Both the position numbers and the translations under genes were made by a program. Shown piece by piece: positions 1 through 7,525 of a DNA stretch of 64,000 nt (positions are counted from its first letter, which is position 1; every line of letters starts with the position of its first letter). The notes beneath the pieces were generated by a model that was given only the letters and a program-made list of their open reading frames with translations, was not told the DNA's origin and did no database searches. This DNA comes from an uncultured Clostridia bacterium (GTDB lineage Bacteria; Bacillota; Clostridia; Oscillospirales; CAG-272). The DNA is taken from positions 1 to 64,000 of the forward strand of contig CAJGCT010000002.1 in assembly GCA_904501985.1 (NCBI GenBank), written 5' to 3'.

Positions 1-158
1 CAGTTTTTTACTTCAAAATGTACATAAAAGTCTTTCCTTTATGAAAAATACACTTTGTTTCGACAAAAAATCATAAAACCTATTGAATCTTATAGTGAAA
101 TATGATATAATTTAGTGGATAAATATGTAGCGAACAGTATAATCGACGCAGTTCTGCT

Positions 159-1091
159 TTAAATAATTTTCTGTAACCGGTTCATCATTTCAATTTTTGT
201 ATCCATCATGCTGTGTGCATAACGATTCAGCGTGATGGATGCATTTTTATGTCCCATAATTTCGGATAGTGTTTTTATATCCATTCCGCACTCAATTGCT
301 CGGGTTGCGAATGTATGGCGGAGGGCGTGAAAGTTTAGCTTTCGCACACCGGCTTTTTCTGTAATCCGTTCAAACATATATTGATACGAGCGTATTGACA
401 TTCGCTGGGCTTTTTTGTTTTCTACGACAAACTCACTTTTGCTCGTACTTTTGTGGTGCTGTAGTTCTTCTGCAACAAATGGTGGCAGCGGAATAACTCG
501 TTGTGATGATGCTGTTTTCGGCTTGTCTACATATAGCTGCCACACGTTATTATCATCTTTTTCACGATATATTGCTTTGTCAATAGTTATGATTCCTTTC
601 TGCAGATCCACGTCTCTCCATTCAAGTCCAAGAAGCTCACCGATTCGAAGTCCTGAATAAAGGCATAAGATGATTCCGAAAAGCCGGCGATCATCTTCTT
701 GTTTGATTGTCATTTCAAGCCTACGCTGCTCGTCCTTGGTGTAGGCTTCAATTTTGCGGCTACCTTCCGGCGAACGTTTCAGGCGGTTACATGGATTGTG
801 TTCCACCAGCTCCATATCTATCGCATATTCAAATGTCATATTGAGTATTGTGAGCATCAGATTTGTGCTTGTAGCAGAGAGTGTTTCACCGGTGCGGATA
901 TTGCCGCCTTTTTTCTTTTTTATGAGAAACTCTTGTATCTGTCGTCGGCTTAATTCCGAAATGTCCATTTCGCCGATTTCGGGATTGATGTGCAGTTCAA
1001 TCAGACCTTGATATCGGCGGTAAGTTCGTAGCTTGATGTGTTCTTTTTCGTAATTTTCGAGCCACTCAAACAGTAATTCGCTTGTTTTCAT
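159..1091 (-). CDS. Tyrosine recombinase / phage-type integrase
   Basis: A 310-residue site-specific recombinase expected to integrate and excise the element. The N-terminal third is a SAM-like core-binding domain and the C-terminal half is the catalytic domain. The active-site set is complete: Arg149 in SGLRIGELLGL, Lys192, His255 and Arg258 in FHALRHTF, His281 in MGHKNASIT and nucleophile Tyr291 in NRYAH. The start at 1091 is preferred over an upstream in-frame start because AAAGGAG lies just before it. It is the last gene of the leftward mobilization operon. A second recombinase of the serine family lies at the other end of the element, and it is not clear which one drives mobility. Confidence 0.93.
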   Translation of the reverse strand: MKTSELLFEWLENYEKEHIKLRTYRRYQGLIELHINPEIGEMDISELSRRQIQEFLIKKKKGGNIRTGETLSATSTNLMLTILNMTFEYAIDMELVEHNPCNRLKRSPEGSRKIEAYTKDEQRRLEMTIKQEDDRRLFGIILCLYSGLRIGELLGLEWRDVDLQKGIITIDKAIYREKDDNNVWQLYVDKPKTASSQRVIPLPPFVAEELQHHKSTSKSEFVVENKKAQRMSIRSYQYMFERITEKAGVRKLNFHALRHTFATRAIECGMDIKTLSEIMGHKNASITLNRYAHSMMDTKIEMMNRLQKII

Positions 1092-1177
1092 AGTAAATTC
1101 TCCTTTGGCTTTTTCTTTTATTTTATACCAAAGCTGTGTTTTTATAATGAATTCGCAAGGTATATGAAAGCGGATTG

Positions 1178-1378
1178 TCATGATTGACAATCCGCTTTTT
1201 CAATGATATATAATTCGAAGGGCTTCTTACAAAGAGCATTTAAGTGCTTTGTATCAATCCCTCCTTCGCAGAATCTGCAAGTTCGACAAATATAGCGATT
1301 GACTTTGATTGCACCAATTAAGCCTATCGGAATAACATTATTTGAACTGCATTTGGGAGATTGTTTTGTGTATTCCAT
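1178..1378 (-). CDS. Small cysteine-rich protein, possible zinc knuckle
   Basis: A 66-residue protein of unknown function with Cys10 followed by CRTCRFC at about residues 31-37, a pattern that suggests metal binding. The start is chosen because AGGAGGT lies 7 bases before it. The same frame is open further upstream to an ATG at 1576, preceded by GGAAGGAAA. That longer form would add a basic N-terminus and one hydrophobic stretch, giving a 132-residue membrane-anchored protein. The sequence cannot decide between the two. It lies between the 1554-1967 gene and the integrase in the leftward mobilization operon, so a role in transfer or maintenance is only inferred. Confidence 0.6.
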   Translation of the reverse strand: MEYTKQSPKCSSNNVIPIGLIGAIKVNRYICRTCRFCEGGIDTKHLNALCKKPFELYIIEKADCQS

Positions 1379-1553
1379 ATTGATACCTCCTGATTTTAGT
1401 AATACAACAATACCACAGAAGATGCCAAACGTCCAGCCGAAATGCGAAATTAATTGAAAAGAATTTGATACAAAAATCACTGCCGTTATTTCACTAATAT
1501 TATTGCGTTTTCTTTGTTTAATGTGGCTCAAGCTTTGACCGTATGTGCTCTGT

Positions 1554-1967
1554 CTACGCTGACTTTGTTTCACCATTTTCCTTCCGTGCCTGCTCTGCCT
1601 TCCACTCCTCATATTCCTTCTTGCCTTGCTCCGATTCACAAAACGCAATGATATCCGGAAGCAGACACCGTGCAATTTCCATACGAATATGTTCGGGAAT
1701 CTGCGGTAGATTGCCTTCACCACGCTTGTCGCGGAGAATATATTGCATTCGCAGTAACAAACGCTTGAACCAATTACCTTTAACATAAGCATCCTGTTCA
1801 AACCAATGAGCCATAAGCTCAGCTTCTTTACGCTCCATTTCTGCCTTTCGAGCGGTGATTTCTTTCTGCCGCTGCTTCCAAGCTTCCAGTTCCTCGCCTT
1901 CAAGAAAATACGAGCGGTCATCGTTCAGTATGGCAATAGCACGTTTCTTGAATTCTTTCCAGGTCAT
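1554..1967 (-). CDS. Hypothetical protein of the mobilization operon
   Basis: About 137 residues, strongly charged, predicted helical, with a Glu/Lys-rich central segment (EAWKQRQKEITARK) that could be a coiled coil and a Lys/Glu-rich C-terminus. No family is recognised. The start at 1967 follows AAAGGG at short spacing. A slightly longer form starting at 1985 would overlap the relaxase stop by four bases, typical of translational coupling. It lies directly downstream of the relaxase gene on the same strand, so it is probably made with the mobilization proteins. An accessory relaxosome role is a guess from context. Confidence 0.7.
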   Translation of the reverse strand: MTWKEFKKRAIAILNDDRSYFLEGEELEAWKQRQKEITARKAEMERKEAELMAHWFEQDAYVKGNWFKRLLLRMQYILRDKRGEGNLPQIPEHIRMEIARCLLPDIIAFCESEQGKKEYEEWKAEQARKENGETKSA

Positions 1968-1981
1968 ATACACACCCTTTC

Positions 1982-3388
1982 TCACATAGAAATATCAAAT
2001 CCTTCATCCTCATCTTCGTATTCATCCTCGTCAATCTCTTCGGCATCATCATCTATCCCAAGTGCAAGTCCCGCCGCGATACCAACGACAGTACCGAGTG
2101 CAGAGCCGGCGTTTCTTGCTTCACGCTCACGCTTTCCTTCCTCGGATTCCTCGTCGCTTTCGATTATGTTCCCAAGGTCGTGAAGCCCACGCATGCCCAT
2201 AACAGCAAAACCAATATCGTCGGAAGTGCTGTGAGTATCAGCCTGAGCCACCATAGCGCTTCGTCCCGAATGATACGGCGCTCGATCACCACGGAAGCTT
2301 TCTCGCTCGCTCTCCCAACCTGTTTCATGGCTTCGGTTGATATCTCTTTGATCGCCGCTTCCGCCGTCCGTGTCTGCTCCTGTGCTGCCTTCATCATCTC
2401 TTGGGTGTACTCGTCCGCCTCCTGCTTCAAGCTCGCTCTCTGCTCCTTCAAATCGGCTGACAGGACGATCAAACGCTGCATTGCTTCCATCAGGCGTACC
2501 CATTCTTTCTGGCTGATCTGCACGGTAGGAATCGCTTCTGCCGGCTCCTCTGTTCTGAGTTTCGGCGGTATGTTCTTCGCTTTGAGCTTGTCCATATAGC
2601 TCTGCCCGTATTCTGAATTCATTTTCCATGTTCTCCTTTAAGTATTTTTCTTCGTGAAGCTTGATGTCGCGCACACGCTTTTCCTTGCAGTCCTCGCCGC
2701 GCAAAATGTATGTGATGTACTTCCGCTCGGGAGTCCACACCATATCGTAGCCGAGTTTTTTCATCTCACGTTTGAACTCCGACTTGCTTTTGCACTTCCT
2801 CATGCAGTGATCTATAGCAACACATAGGTGTATCTTCCAACTGTTACCGTTCACAGCGGCGCGATATTCCTTCGGATCGGGACGGGAGGATTTCTTCTTC
2901 GGATCATATTTCTCAAGCACAGACAGTCCGTGTGCTATGCAAATTTCATCGCTACGGTCACGCAGTTCGCCGAGGAAAAACTTGTTGTTATGCAGTTTGA
3001 TGCCGCTCTCCAAATCATATGCACAAACGACCAGGTGATTATGAATATGCTCACGGTCAATATGCGTAGCAACTAACACTTCACGATTACCGAAGCTTTT
3101 CGCAAACTCCATGCCAATCTCATGTGCTTCCTGCGGCGTGATCTCCTCGCCGATCCTGAACGACTGCACGTAATGATAAAACCGCACGCCGTCCGGCTCG
3201 TGTCCGAAGACTTTCTGTGTGGCAAGGAATGACTCATTTGCCAGCTCCGGAATGCAGTTGTAACCGGAAACGTAAGCAAGCTGTTCATCATCGTCATAGG
3301 TTTTCGACGGCTGTATACAGTAATCGATCACGCCTTTTTGTGCGCTGGGCGTTTGCTTTTTCTCGGGTATGCACTCAACGACCGCCAT
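1982..3388 (-). CDS. mobA: MOBP-type relaxase (MobA/VirD2-like)
   Basis: A 468-residue relaxase expected to nick oriT and stay covalently attached to the 5' end of the transferred strand. The metal-binding histidine motif HIDREHIHNHLV is at residues 109-120. Tyrosines around residues 71-73 (FYHYVQSF) lie in the region of strand 3 of the relaxase fold; the catalytic Tyr is not assigned. The C-terminal half is low-complexity and acidic, ending in an Asp/Glu-rich tail after a short hydrophobic segment. The start at 3388 is chosen because GGAGG is 8 bases upstream; an alternative GTG lies 9 bases earlier. The 5' end overlaps mobC by 14 bases. A second open frame on the same strand is nested within it at 2164-2622. 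Confidence 0.93.
   Translation of the reverse strand: MAVVECIPEKKQTPSAQKGVIDYCIQPSKTYDDDEQLAYVSGYNCIPELANESFLATQKVFGHEPDGVRFYHYVQSFRIGEEITPQEAHEIGMEFAKSFGNREVLVATHIDREHIHNHLVVCAYDLESGIKLHNNKFFLGELRDRSDEICIAHGLSVLEKYDPKKKSSRPDPKEYRAAVNGNSWKIHLCVAIDHCMRKCKSKSEFKREMKKLGYDMVWTPERKYITYILRGEDCKEKRVRDIKLHEEKYLKENMENEFRIRAELYGQAQSEEHTAETQNRGAGRSDSYRADQPERMGTPDGSNAAFDRPVSRFEGAESELEAGGGRVHPRDDEGSTGADTDGGSGDQRDINRSHETGWESERESFRGDRAPYHSGRSAMVAQADTHSTSDDIGFAVMGMRGLHDLGNIIESDEESEEGKREREARNAGSALGTVVGIAAGLALGIDDDAEEIDEDEYEDEDEGFDISM
2164..2622 (-). CDS. Nested coiled-coil / C-terminal membrane protein (MobB-like position)
   Basis: A 152-residue frame lying wholly inside the relaxase gene on the same strand but in another frame. 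It looks like a real protein: a charged helical region at about residues 38-115 with many Glu, Gln and Lys, then a strongly hydrophobic C-terminal segment (LRLILTALPTILVLLLWACV). An AAGGAG site sits 10 bases before its ATG, inside the relaxase coding sequence where no ribosome site is otherwise needed. Known mobilization systems such as ColE1 and RSF1010 also carry an accessory MobB overlapping mobA in a different frame, with MobB membrane-associated. Homology to those proteins is not shown; the similarity is in layout and topology. Confidence 0.62.
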   Translation of the reverse strand: MNSEYGQSYMDKLKAKNIPPKLRTEEPAEAIPTVQISQKEWVRLMEAMQRLIVLSADLKEQRASLKQEADEYTQEMMKAAQEQTRTAEAAIKEISTEAMKQVGRASEKASVVIERRIIRDEALWWLRLILTALPTILVLLLWACVGFTTLGT

Positions 3389-3692
3389 CGCTGTCACCTC
3401 CGAGTGCGAGAAGAATCTTTTTGTAGAGTGAAATCAGCTCCGCAAAATCCACAACGTCGACTCGACCTTGATGCGCCAACCGCGTGAGCTGGTTCAGATT
3501 GTTGCCTTGGTATCGAAGTTCTGCATTGAGTTCACGCAGATCGCTGTTGACGATGATCTGCCCGTCCATGCACATATCGAGGACAAACTGACGCATGGAT
3601 GGTGCGACAGCCTTGTACATTTTCTCCTGGAGCGAGAATTTTTCTTCGGGTGTCAGCCGAAGTGTAAGCGTTTCTGTTTGTGTTCTGCCCAA
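3375..3692 (-). CDS. mobC: MobC-like relaxosome accessory protein
   Basis: A 105-residue DNA-binding accessory protein that would help the relaxase melt oriT. The N-terminal part (TLTLRLTPEEKFSLQEKM) fits a ribbon-helix-helix fold. The segment LRYQGNNLNQLTRLAHQG at about residues 60-77 is the characteristic MobC signature. The start is a TTG with AGAGG about 8 bases upstream. It is the first gene of the leftward mobilization operon and overlaps mobA, which suggests translational coupling. The candidate oriT lies just upstream. Confidence 0.88.
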   Translation of the reverse strand: MGRTQTETLTLRLTPEEKFSLQEKMYKAVAPSMRQFVLDMCMDGQIIVNSDLRELNAELRYQGNNLNQLTRLAHQGRVDVVDFAELISLYKKILLALGGDSDGGR

Positions 3693-3746
3693 TTAAATTA
3701 CCTCTTTCTTCAATGATATCGGAATATATTTTTTCGTTTCTTTTGG

Positions 3747-3810
3747 CTTACCTTTTCTTTTCGCAAAGAAAAGGTAAGTGGGAGCGGCTTAGCCGCCGGG
3801 CTTCTGCCCG
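3747..3810. other. Candidate origin of transfer (oriT)
   Basis: A near-perfect inverted repeat has arms at 3747-3760 and 3765-3778 (left arm CTTACCTTTTCTTT) around a 4-base loop. Its right arm runs into GGTAAGTGGG, which resembles the IncQ/RSF1010-type nick region as I recall it (hairpin followed by GGTAAGTGCG). Two smaller hairpins follow: GCGGC-TTA-GCCGC at 3784-3796 and CGGGC-TTCT-GCCCG at 3797-3810. The region lies between mobC and the divergent repressor gene, the usual place for an oriT. The rest of the 444-base gap (3693-4136) holds GC-rich sequence to about 3940, then AT-rich promoter DNA; no gene is seen there. Confidence 0.5.
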
Positions 3811-4074
3811 ATTATGTTCCAGCGTGAGCGCAGGGCAGTGCGAGGTGGCGGCGCCATTTTGGCGCTGGACGTCCACGCGCTATGCTTGCCCCAGACGAGA
3901 CGTCGGGGAAATGAACAAAATGATATCTAAACTACGCGCGGGGCTATTCTTTGTTTCATGTGGCGCAATATTTGATGTTTGATGTCATATACTCTCATTT
4001 CGTTGTGTATTTGATATTATACTATAACAATTTTGGATTGTCAATAGTTTTCTATAATATTTTTGGAGTTTGGC

Positions 4075-4103
4075 TTGACAAATACAACTTTATATGATAA
4101 AAT
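4075..4103 (+). promoter_or_regulatory. Sigma-A promoter of the repressor gene
   Basis: TTGACA at 4075-4080 and TAAAAT at 4098-4103 are separated by 17 bases, close to the vegetative consensus. It should drive the repressor, the HEPN-motif gene and probably the serine recombinase. Confidence 0.75.
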
Positions 4104-4136
4104 AGACGTGTAATACAAAATCGGAGGTATATCCGC

Positions 4137-4850
4137 ATGAGTACGATCGGTACGCGAATCAAGGAGTATCGCTTGCAAAAAGGAATGACACAGCAGGACA
4201 TTGCCGATGCCCTCGGCGAGAGCTCTGGCAGAGTTATATACAACTGGGAGAAAGGAATCGGCCGCCCCGATTGCGATAAGCTCGCTCGACTTTGTGATCT
4301 GCTCGGTGTATCTGCCGATGAGCTGATTGGATGCAAATCTATGACGCAGCATCCCACCGCTGCAGAGTGGAGCACGATACAAAAATACCGTGCTCTCGAT
4401 GAACACGGTAAAGATGTTGTTGATTATCTGATCGACAGTGAATACAAGCGTGTGACCGTTGCTTCTCGAAAGCCTAAGGCTCGTATGCTGAAGATCGACT
4501 TTTTCAATTATCCGGCATCCGCAGGAACGGGCAACTTTCTTGAAACGGAAACTCCAGAACAGATATTTGTTAAGGAATCTGCAGAAGCAGAAGTCGCCGA
4601 TTATGTTATTCCGATCACGGGCAACAGTATGGAGCCTACCTATCACGGCGGTGACAGAGTGTTCGTTGAAAAATGCGATTCTGTCGATATCGGCGAGATT
4701 GGTATCTTCGTTGTCAATGGTGACGCTTATATCAAGGAGCTTGGCGACAAGTGTTTGATTTCTCATAATGAGAAGTATAAGCCGATTCGACTCGACGAGA
4801 ACGACAGCGTTTATTGTTGCGGACGAGTGATTGGAATTGTGGAAGGATAA
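4137..4850 (+). CDS. SOS-type repressor, XRE helix-turn-helix plus S24 peptidase
   Basis: A 237-residue CI/LexA-like repressor. Residues 1-65 form an XRE helix-turn-helix domain (MTQQDIADALGESSGRV). The C-terminal half is an S24 peptidase domain with nucleophile Ser164 in GNSMEPTYHGGD, general base Lys200 in DAYIKEL and a candidate Ala129-Gly130 cleavage bond in PASAGTG. In this family RecA filaments trigger self-cleavage, so the protein probably keeps the element silent until DNA damage. It is divergent from the mob operon and 26 bases upstream of the HEPN-motif gene. GGAGG precedes the start by 9-10 bases. Confidence 0.92.
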   Translation: MSTIGTRIKEYRLQKGMTQQDIADALGESSGRVIYNWEKGIGRPDCDKLARLCDLLGVSADELIGCKSMTQHPTAAEWSTIQKYRALDEHGKDVVDYLIDSEYKRVTVASRKPKARMLKIDFFNYPASAGTGNFLETETPEQIFVKESAEAEVADYVIPITGNSMEPTYHGGDRVFVEKCDSVDIGEIGIFVVNGDAYIKELGDKCLISHNEKYKPIRLDENDSVYCCGRVIGIVEG

Positions 4851-4876
4851 TTGAGTTTTTGGAAACGGAGAAGCAT

Positions 4877-5677
4877 ATGCAACATTCCGGTGATATCAAT
4901 CAACTGTTTGAAAGTGTTGGATTCAGTAATGAATATCTAAATGACACTGTAACTTTTTATAATGAATATTTTGATAATGATTCAGAGATGAATGTATTCT
5001 TTGAAGAGGTCTTTGCCGATGAGAGTAGATTGAATTATTCGCCACGAAGAATGATGAATAGAGTACGATATTTGGTTTCGCTTGCCCAAGACATTGACAG
5101 TATAAGGCATGAATCTGATGCACTAAAAGTGGTGTTTTTTCAATCCTGCATTGAGGGGTTACATAAATTAAGTAAATCGAAAGCACTACATAATCATTTT
5201 TTTCTCGATAATTCTACTGAAACAGATGGAGAATATATCAAAAATCATTTCGAAATATTTAATATTGCCCCTCTAAAAAATGACGGAGAACTGGATGGCG
5301 AAGTGTCAGAAATTTATAATAGCGACATGACATTGGTTCTATTTGCAGAAGTCTTGAAGGAAACAAGAAATATTGTTTTACATGAAGGCGATTTTTGGTC
5401 TGTACAATTATTCAATGCAAGAGAAGATTGCGGACTTCTATCATCAATTCAATCCAGTAAGAAATATATCAAGGATGAAATAAAAAACTCATATCTACAG
5501 TACTGCGATGAAGAAACACGAACTTATTTCGAGAAACATGATACACTTATAAAATTCTTGAATTCCTCCGGTGACTTGCTATATTCATTTAATACTACAT
5601 TAGATTTTCAAAAGTTTACCGCTATTTTTGTCAGAACATGCATTAACTTTATTAGAAATTTCATAAGCACCAATTAA
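4877..5677 (+). CDS. Hypothetical protein with HEPN-type RNxxxH motif
   Basis: A 266-residue helical protein, clearly more AT-rich than its neighbours, which suggests separate acquisition. The sequence RNIVLH at residues 164-169 matches the RNxxxH catalytic motif of HEPN ribonucleases. It is followed by a charged region and later helices, and preceded by helical segments such as VVFFQSCIEGLHKLSKSK. HEPN proteins often act as toxins or abortive-infection RNases; that role here is inference from one short motif and location. The start at 4877 follows GGAG by about 6 bases; an upstream start would overlap the repressor. It lies between repressor and recombinase and is probably co-transcribed with the repressor. 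Confidence 0.72.
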   Translation: MQHSGDINQLFESVGFSNEYLNDTVTFYNEYFDNDSEMNVFFEEVFADESRLNYSPRRMMNRVRYLVSLAQDIDSIRHESDALKVVFFQSCIEGLHKLSKSKALHNHFFLDNSTETDGEYIKNHFEIFNIAPLKNDGELDGEVSEIYNSDMTLVLFAEVLKETRNIVLHEGDFWSVQLFNAREDCGLLSSIQSSKKYIKDEIKNSYLQYCDEETRTYFEKHDTLIKFLNSSGDLLYSFNTTLDFQKFTAIFVRTCINFIRNFISTN

Positions 5678-5704
5678 AATATTTGCAGGAAAGGAGTTGA
5701 CCCG

Positions 5705-7525
5705 ATGCGAGGCGTAATCTACGCGCGATATTCCTCAGACAACCAACGAGAGGAGTCAATCGAAGGACAGATCCGCGAAAACACAGCGTTTGCCGATAAA
5801 AATGGCATCGAGATTGTGGGCACATACATAGACAGAGCGCTCTCTGCCAAGACCGACAATCGCCCCGAGTTTCAGCGAATGATCAAAGACAGCGCGAAGA
5901 AGAATTTCGATGTTGTAATTGTGTGGAAACTCGACCGTTTCTCCCGTAACCGTTACGATTCCGCAAAATATAAACTGATGCTGAAAAAGAACGGTGTTCG
6001 TGTGGTATCCGCAACTGAAGTAATTGCGGAAGGATCGATAGGCATCATAGTTGAATCGCTGCTTGAAGGCATGGCGGAATACTACTCTGCCGACCTTGCC
6101 GAGAAGGTATCGCGAGGTATGACCGAGAATGCGCTCAAATGTCGATTCAACGGTGGTACAATCCCTTTCGGTTATATGATTGACGAGGATCAGAATTATC
6201 AAATCAATCCAGCACAGGCTCCGCTTGTTATCGAGATGTTTCGCAGATACGCAGGCGGAGAGTCGATCACCGAGATTATTGAAGACTTGAATGCTCGTGG
6301 CATCCGCACCTCCAAAGGTAATCGATTCAATAAAAACTCCCTTGCGCGCATCTTCTCTAACCGCAAATATATCGGCGAATACAGCTACAATGATGTGGTG
6401 TTCCACGATGCAATCCCTGTTATTGTTTCCAAGGATATATTCGATAGGGTTTCCGTTCGAATGGCGCAGAACAAGCACGCTACAGGTAAGGCGAAAGCAC
6501 CGGAACGTTATTTGCTGACAACCAAGCTGTTCTGCGGAAGCTGCAATTCGATGTTTGTGGGTGACAGCGCAAATAAGCCAAACGGCGTAATTTATCGCTA
6601 TTATAAATGTGCCAGTGCAAAGCGTCATGAATGTGACCGCAAGGCAATTCGCAAGGAATGGATCGAAGATCTCGTAATCCAGAAGATCACCTCCTGGCTG
6701 CAGGATGATAAAATGATCAGCGATATGGCGGATGATGTAATGGCGCTCCTGAATGAGGGCAACGAGATGCTTCCGGCACTTGAGGCGCAGCTAAAGGATG
6801 TGCAGTCTTCTATTGCCAACATTATGAAGGCCATTGAAAAAGGTGTAGTCACTCGAACTACAAAATCTCGCCTTGAGGAATTGGAAGCAGAGGAAGAGAA
6901 AATTACGAAAAGCATCAAGATAGAAGAATCAAAAATTCCAACAATCACAAAGGATTTCATCCTCTTTACGCTTAACAAATTCCGTACTCTGGACTTGAAA
7001 GTTGAGAAAAACAAGGAACGGCTCATCGACGGACTCGTCAAGGCGATATTTGTATACGACGATTACATAAAAGTGCTTCTCACCTTTGACGATTCACCGA
7101 TAACAATCCCAACATCCGATGAAATTGAATATATGTCTAATAGTTCGGACATTCAATCGTTCGCTTCACCAAAACAAAAACCATCCCTCGTGGATGGTTT
7201 TTTGTTTTGTGTTACTCCGCGCGCGGAAGTGAACCCCGTAAATTGCCGGCGCAGTGTAGTTCACACGATACGAAATGCAATTTACCGCGCAAGCCTCGCT
7301 TGCGCGTGGCGATATCCCGTACGGGTCACCAAAACAAAAACCATCCCTCGTGGATGGTTTTTGTTTTCCTCTTACACACCGGCAAGATATTCCTCCGCAA
7401 AGTGCACCGCGGTAGCACCGTCCGCGACAGCCGTAACAATCTGCCTGAGTGCCTTTGTGCGAATATCTCCTATGGCATATACACCATCAATATTCGTGCG
7501 CGTCGTTTCGTCCGCTATAATGTAG
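5705..7525 (+). CDS. Large serine recombinase with read-through C-terminus
   Basis: A site-specific recombinase of the large serine family. The resolvase domain begins MRGVIYARYSSDNQ with catalytic Ser10, and KLDRFSRNRYD follows. A recombinase domain, a Cys4 zinc ribbon (CGSC, then KCASAKRHEC) and a coiled coil at about residues 350-410 follow. Conservation-like sequence appears to end near SSDIQSFASP (about residue 487). The remaining roughly 115 residues are encoded by the terminator copy at 7171-7208, the hairpin spacer, the second terminator and 154 bases antisense to the end of trxB. The natural stop has apparently been lost by integration at this site. AGGAG lies before the start. Confidence 0.9.
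   Translation: MRGVIYARYSSDNQREESIEGQIRENTAFADKNGIEIVGTYIDRALSAKTDNRPEFQRMIKDSAKKNFDVVIVWKLDRFSRNRYDSAKYKLMLKKNGVRVVSATEVIAEGSIGIIVESLLEGMAEYYSADLAEKVSRGMTENALKCRFNGGTIPFGYMIDEDQNYQINPAQAPLVIEMFRRYAGGESITEIIEDLNARGIRTSKGNRFNKNSLARIFSNRKYIGEYSYNDVVFHDAIPVIVSKDIFDRVSVRMAQNKHATGKAKAPERYLLTTKLFCGSCNSMFVGDSANKPNGVIYRYYKCASAKRHECDRKAIRKEWIEDLVIQKITSWLQDDKMISDMADDVMALLNEGNEMLPALEAQLKDVQSSIANIMKAIEKGVVTRTTKSRLEELEAEEEKITKSIKIEESKIPTITKDFILFTLNKFRTLDLKVEKNKERLIDGLVKAIFVYDDYIKVLLTFDDSPITIPTSDEIEYMSNSSDIQSFASPKQKPSLVDGFLFCVTPRAEVNPVNCRRSVVHTIRNAIYRASLACAWRYPVRVTKTKTIPRGWFLFSSYTPARYSSAKCTAVAPSATAVTICLSAFVRISPMAYTPSIFVRVVSSAIM
7171..7208. repeat. Terminator-like palindrome, copy 1
   Basis: A palindrome with arms AAAACAAAAACCATCC and GGATGG plus a T-rich run, preceded by TCACC. 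It is almost identical to the copy at 7331-7367, 160 bases to the right; one extra T is the only difference within the stem. It lies inside the 3' part of the serine recombinase frame. Confidence 0.85.
7209..7325. repeat. Hairpin-rich spacer between the two terminator copies
   Basis: About 117 bases packed with perfect inverted repeats: TCCGCGCGCGGA, GTAAATTGC paired with GCAATTTAC, the triloop hairpin CGCGCAAGC-CTC-GCTTGCGCG, and CCCGTACGGG. No independent gene is seen; only the read-through frame of the recombinase crosses it. It looks like an intergenic repeat or small non-autonomous element. Confidence 0.7.
7331..7367 (-). terminator. Intrinsic terminator of trxB
   Basis: A perfect 16-bp stem (7331-7346 with 7352-7367) around a 5-base loop, four bases beyond the trxB stop. 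It is A-rich on one side and T-rich on the other, so it could work in both directions. Confidence 0.85.

Larger units (their letters stand above)
1..7210. mobile_element. Integrative mobilizable element, left end not in window
   Basis: A block of genes with mobile-element functions lies left of trxB: tyrosine integrase, relaxase, MobC, SOS-type repressor, possible cargo gene and large serine recombinase. No coupling protein or type IV secretion genes are visible, so it would be mobilizable rather than self-conjugative unless such genes lie left of the window. The right boundary is inferred at the terminator copy at 7171-7208, because the recombinase frame runs into it and a second copy of that terminator sits at the end of trxB. 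Bases 1-158 hold no gene that I can support. The left boundary and attachment site cannot be placed. Confidence 0.7.

Noticed and set aside
1379..1921. Upstream extension of the 1178-1378 frame
   Set aside because: Most of it overlaps the 1554-1967 gene in another frame. Only a start at 1576 remains possible and is noted in the feature.
7209..7325. CRISPR array
   Set aside because: The repeats are palindromes of different sequence with no regular spacers and no cas genes are present in the window.
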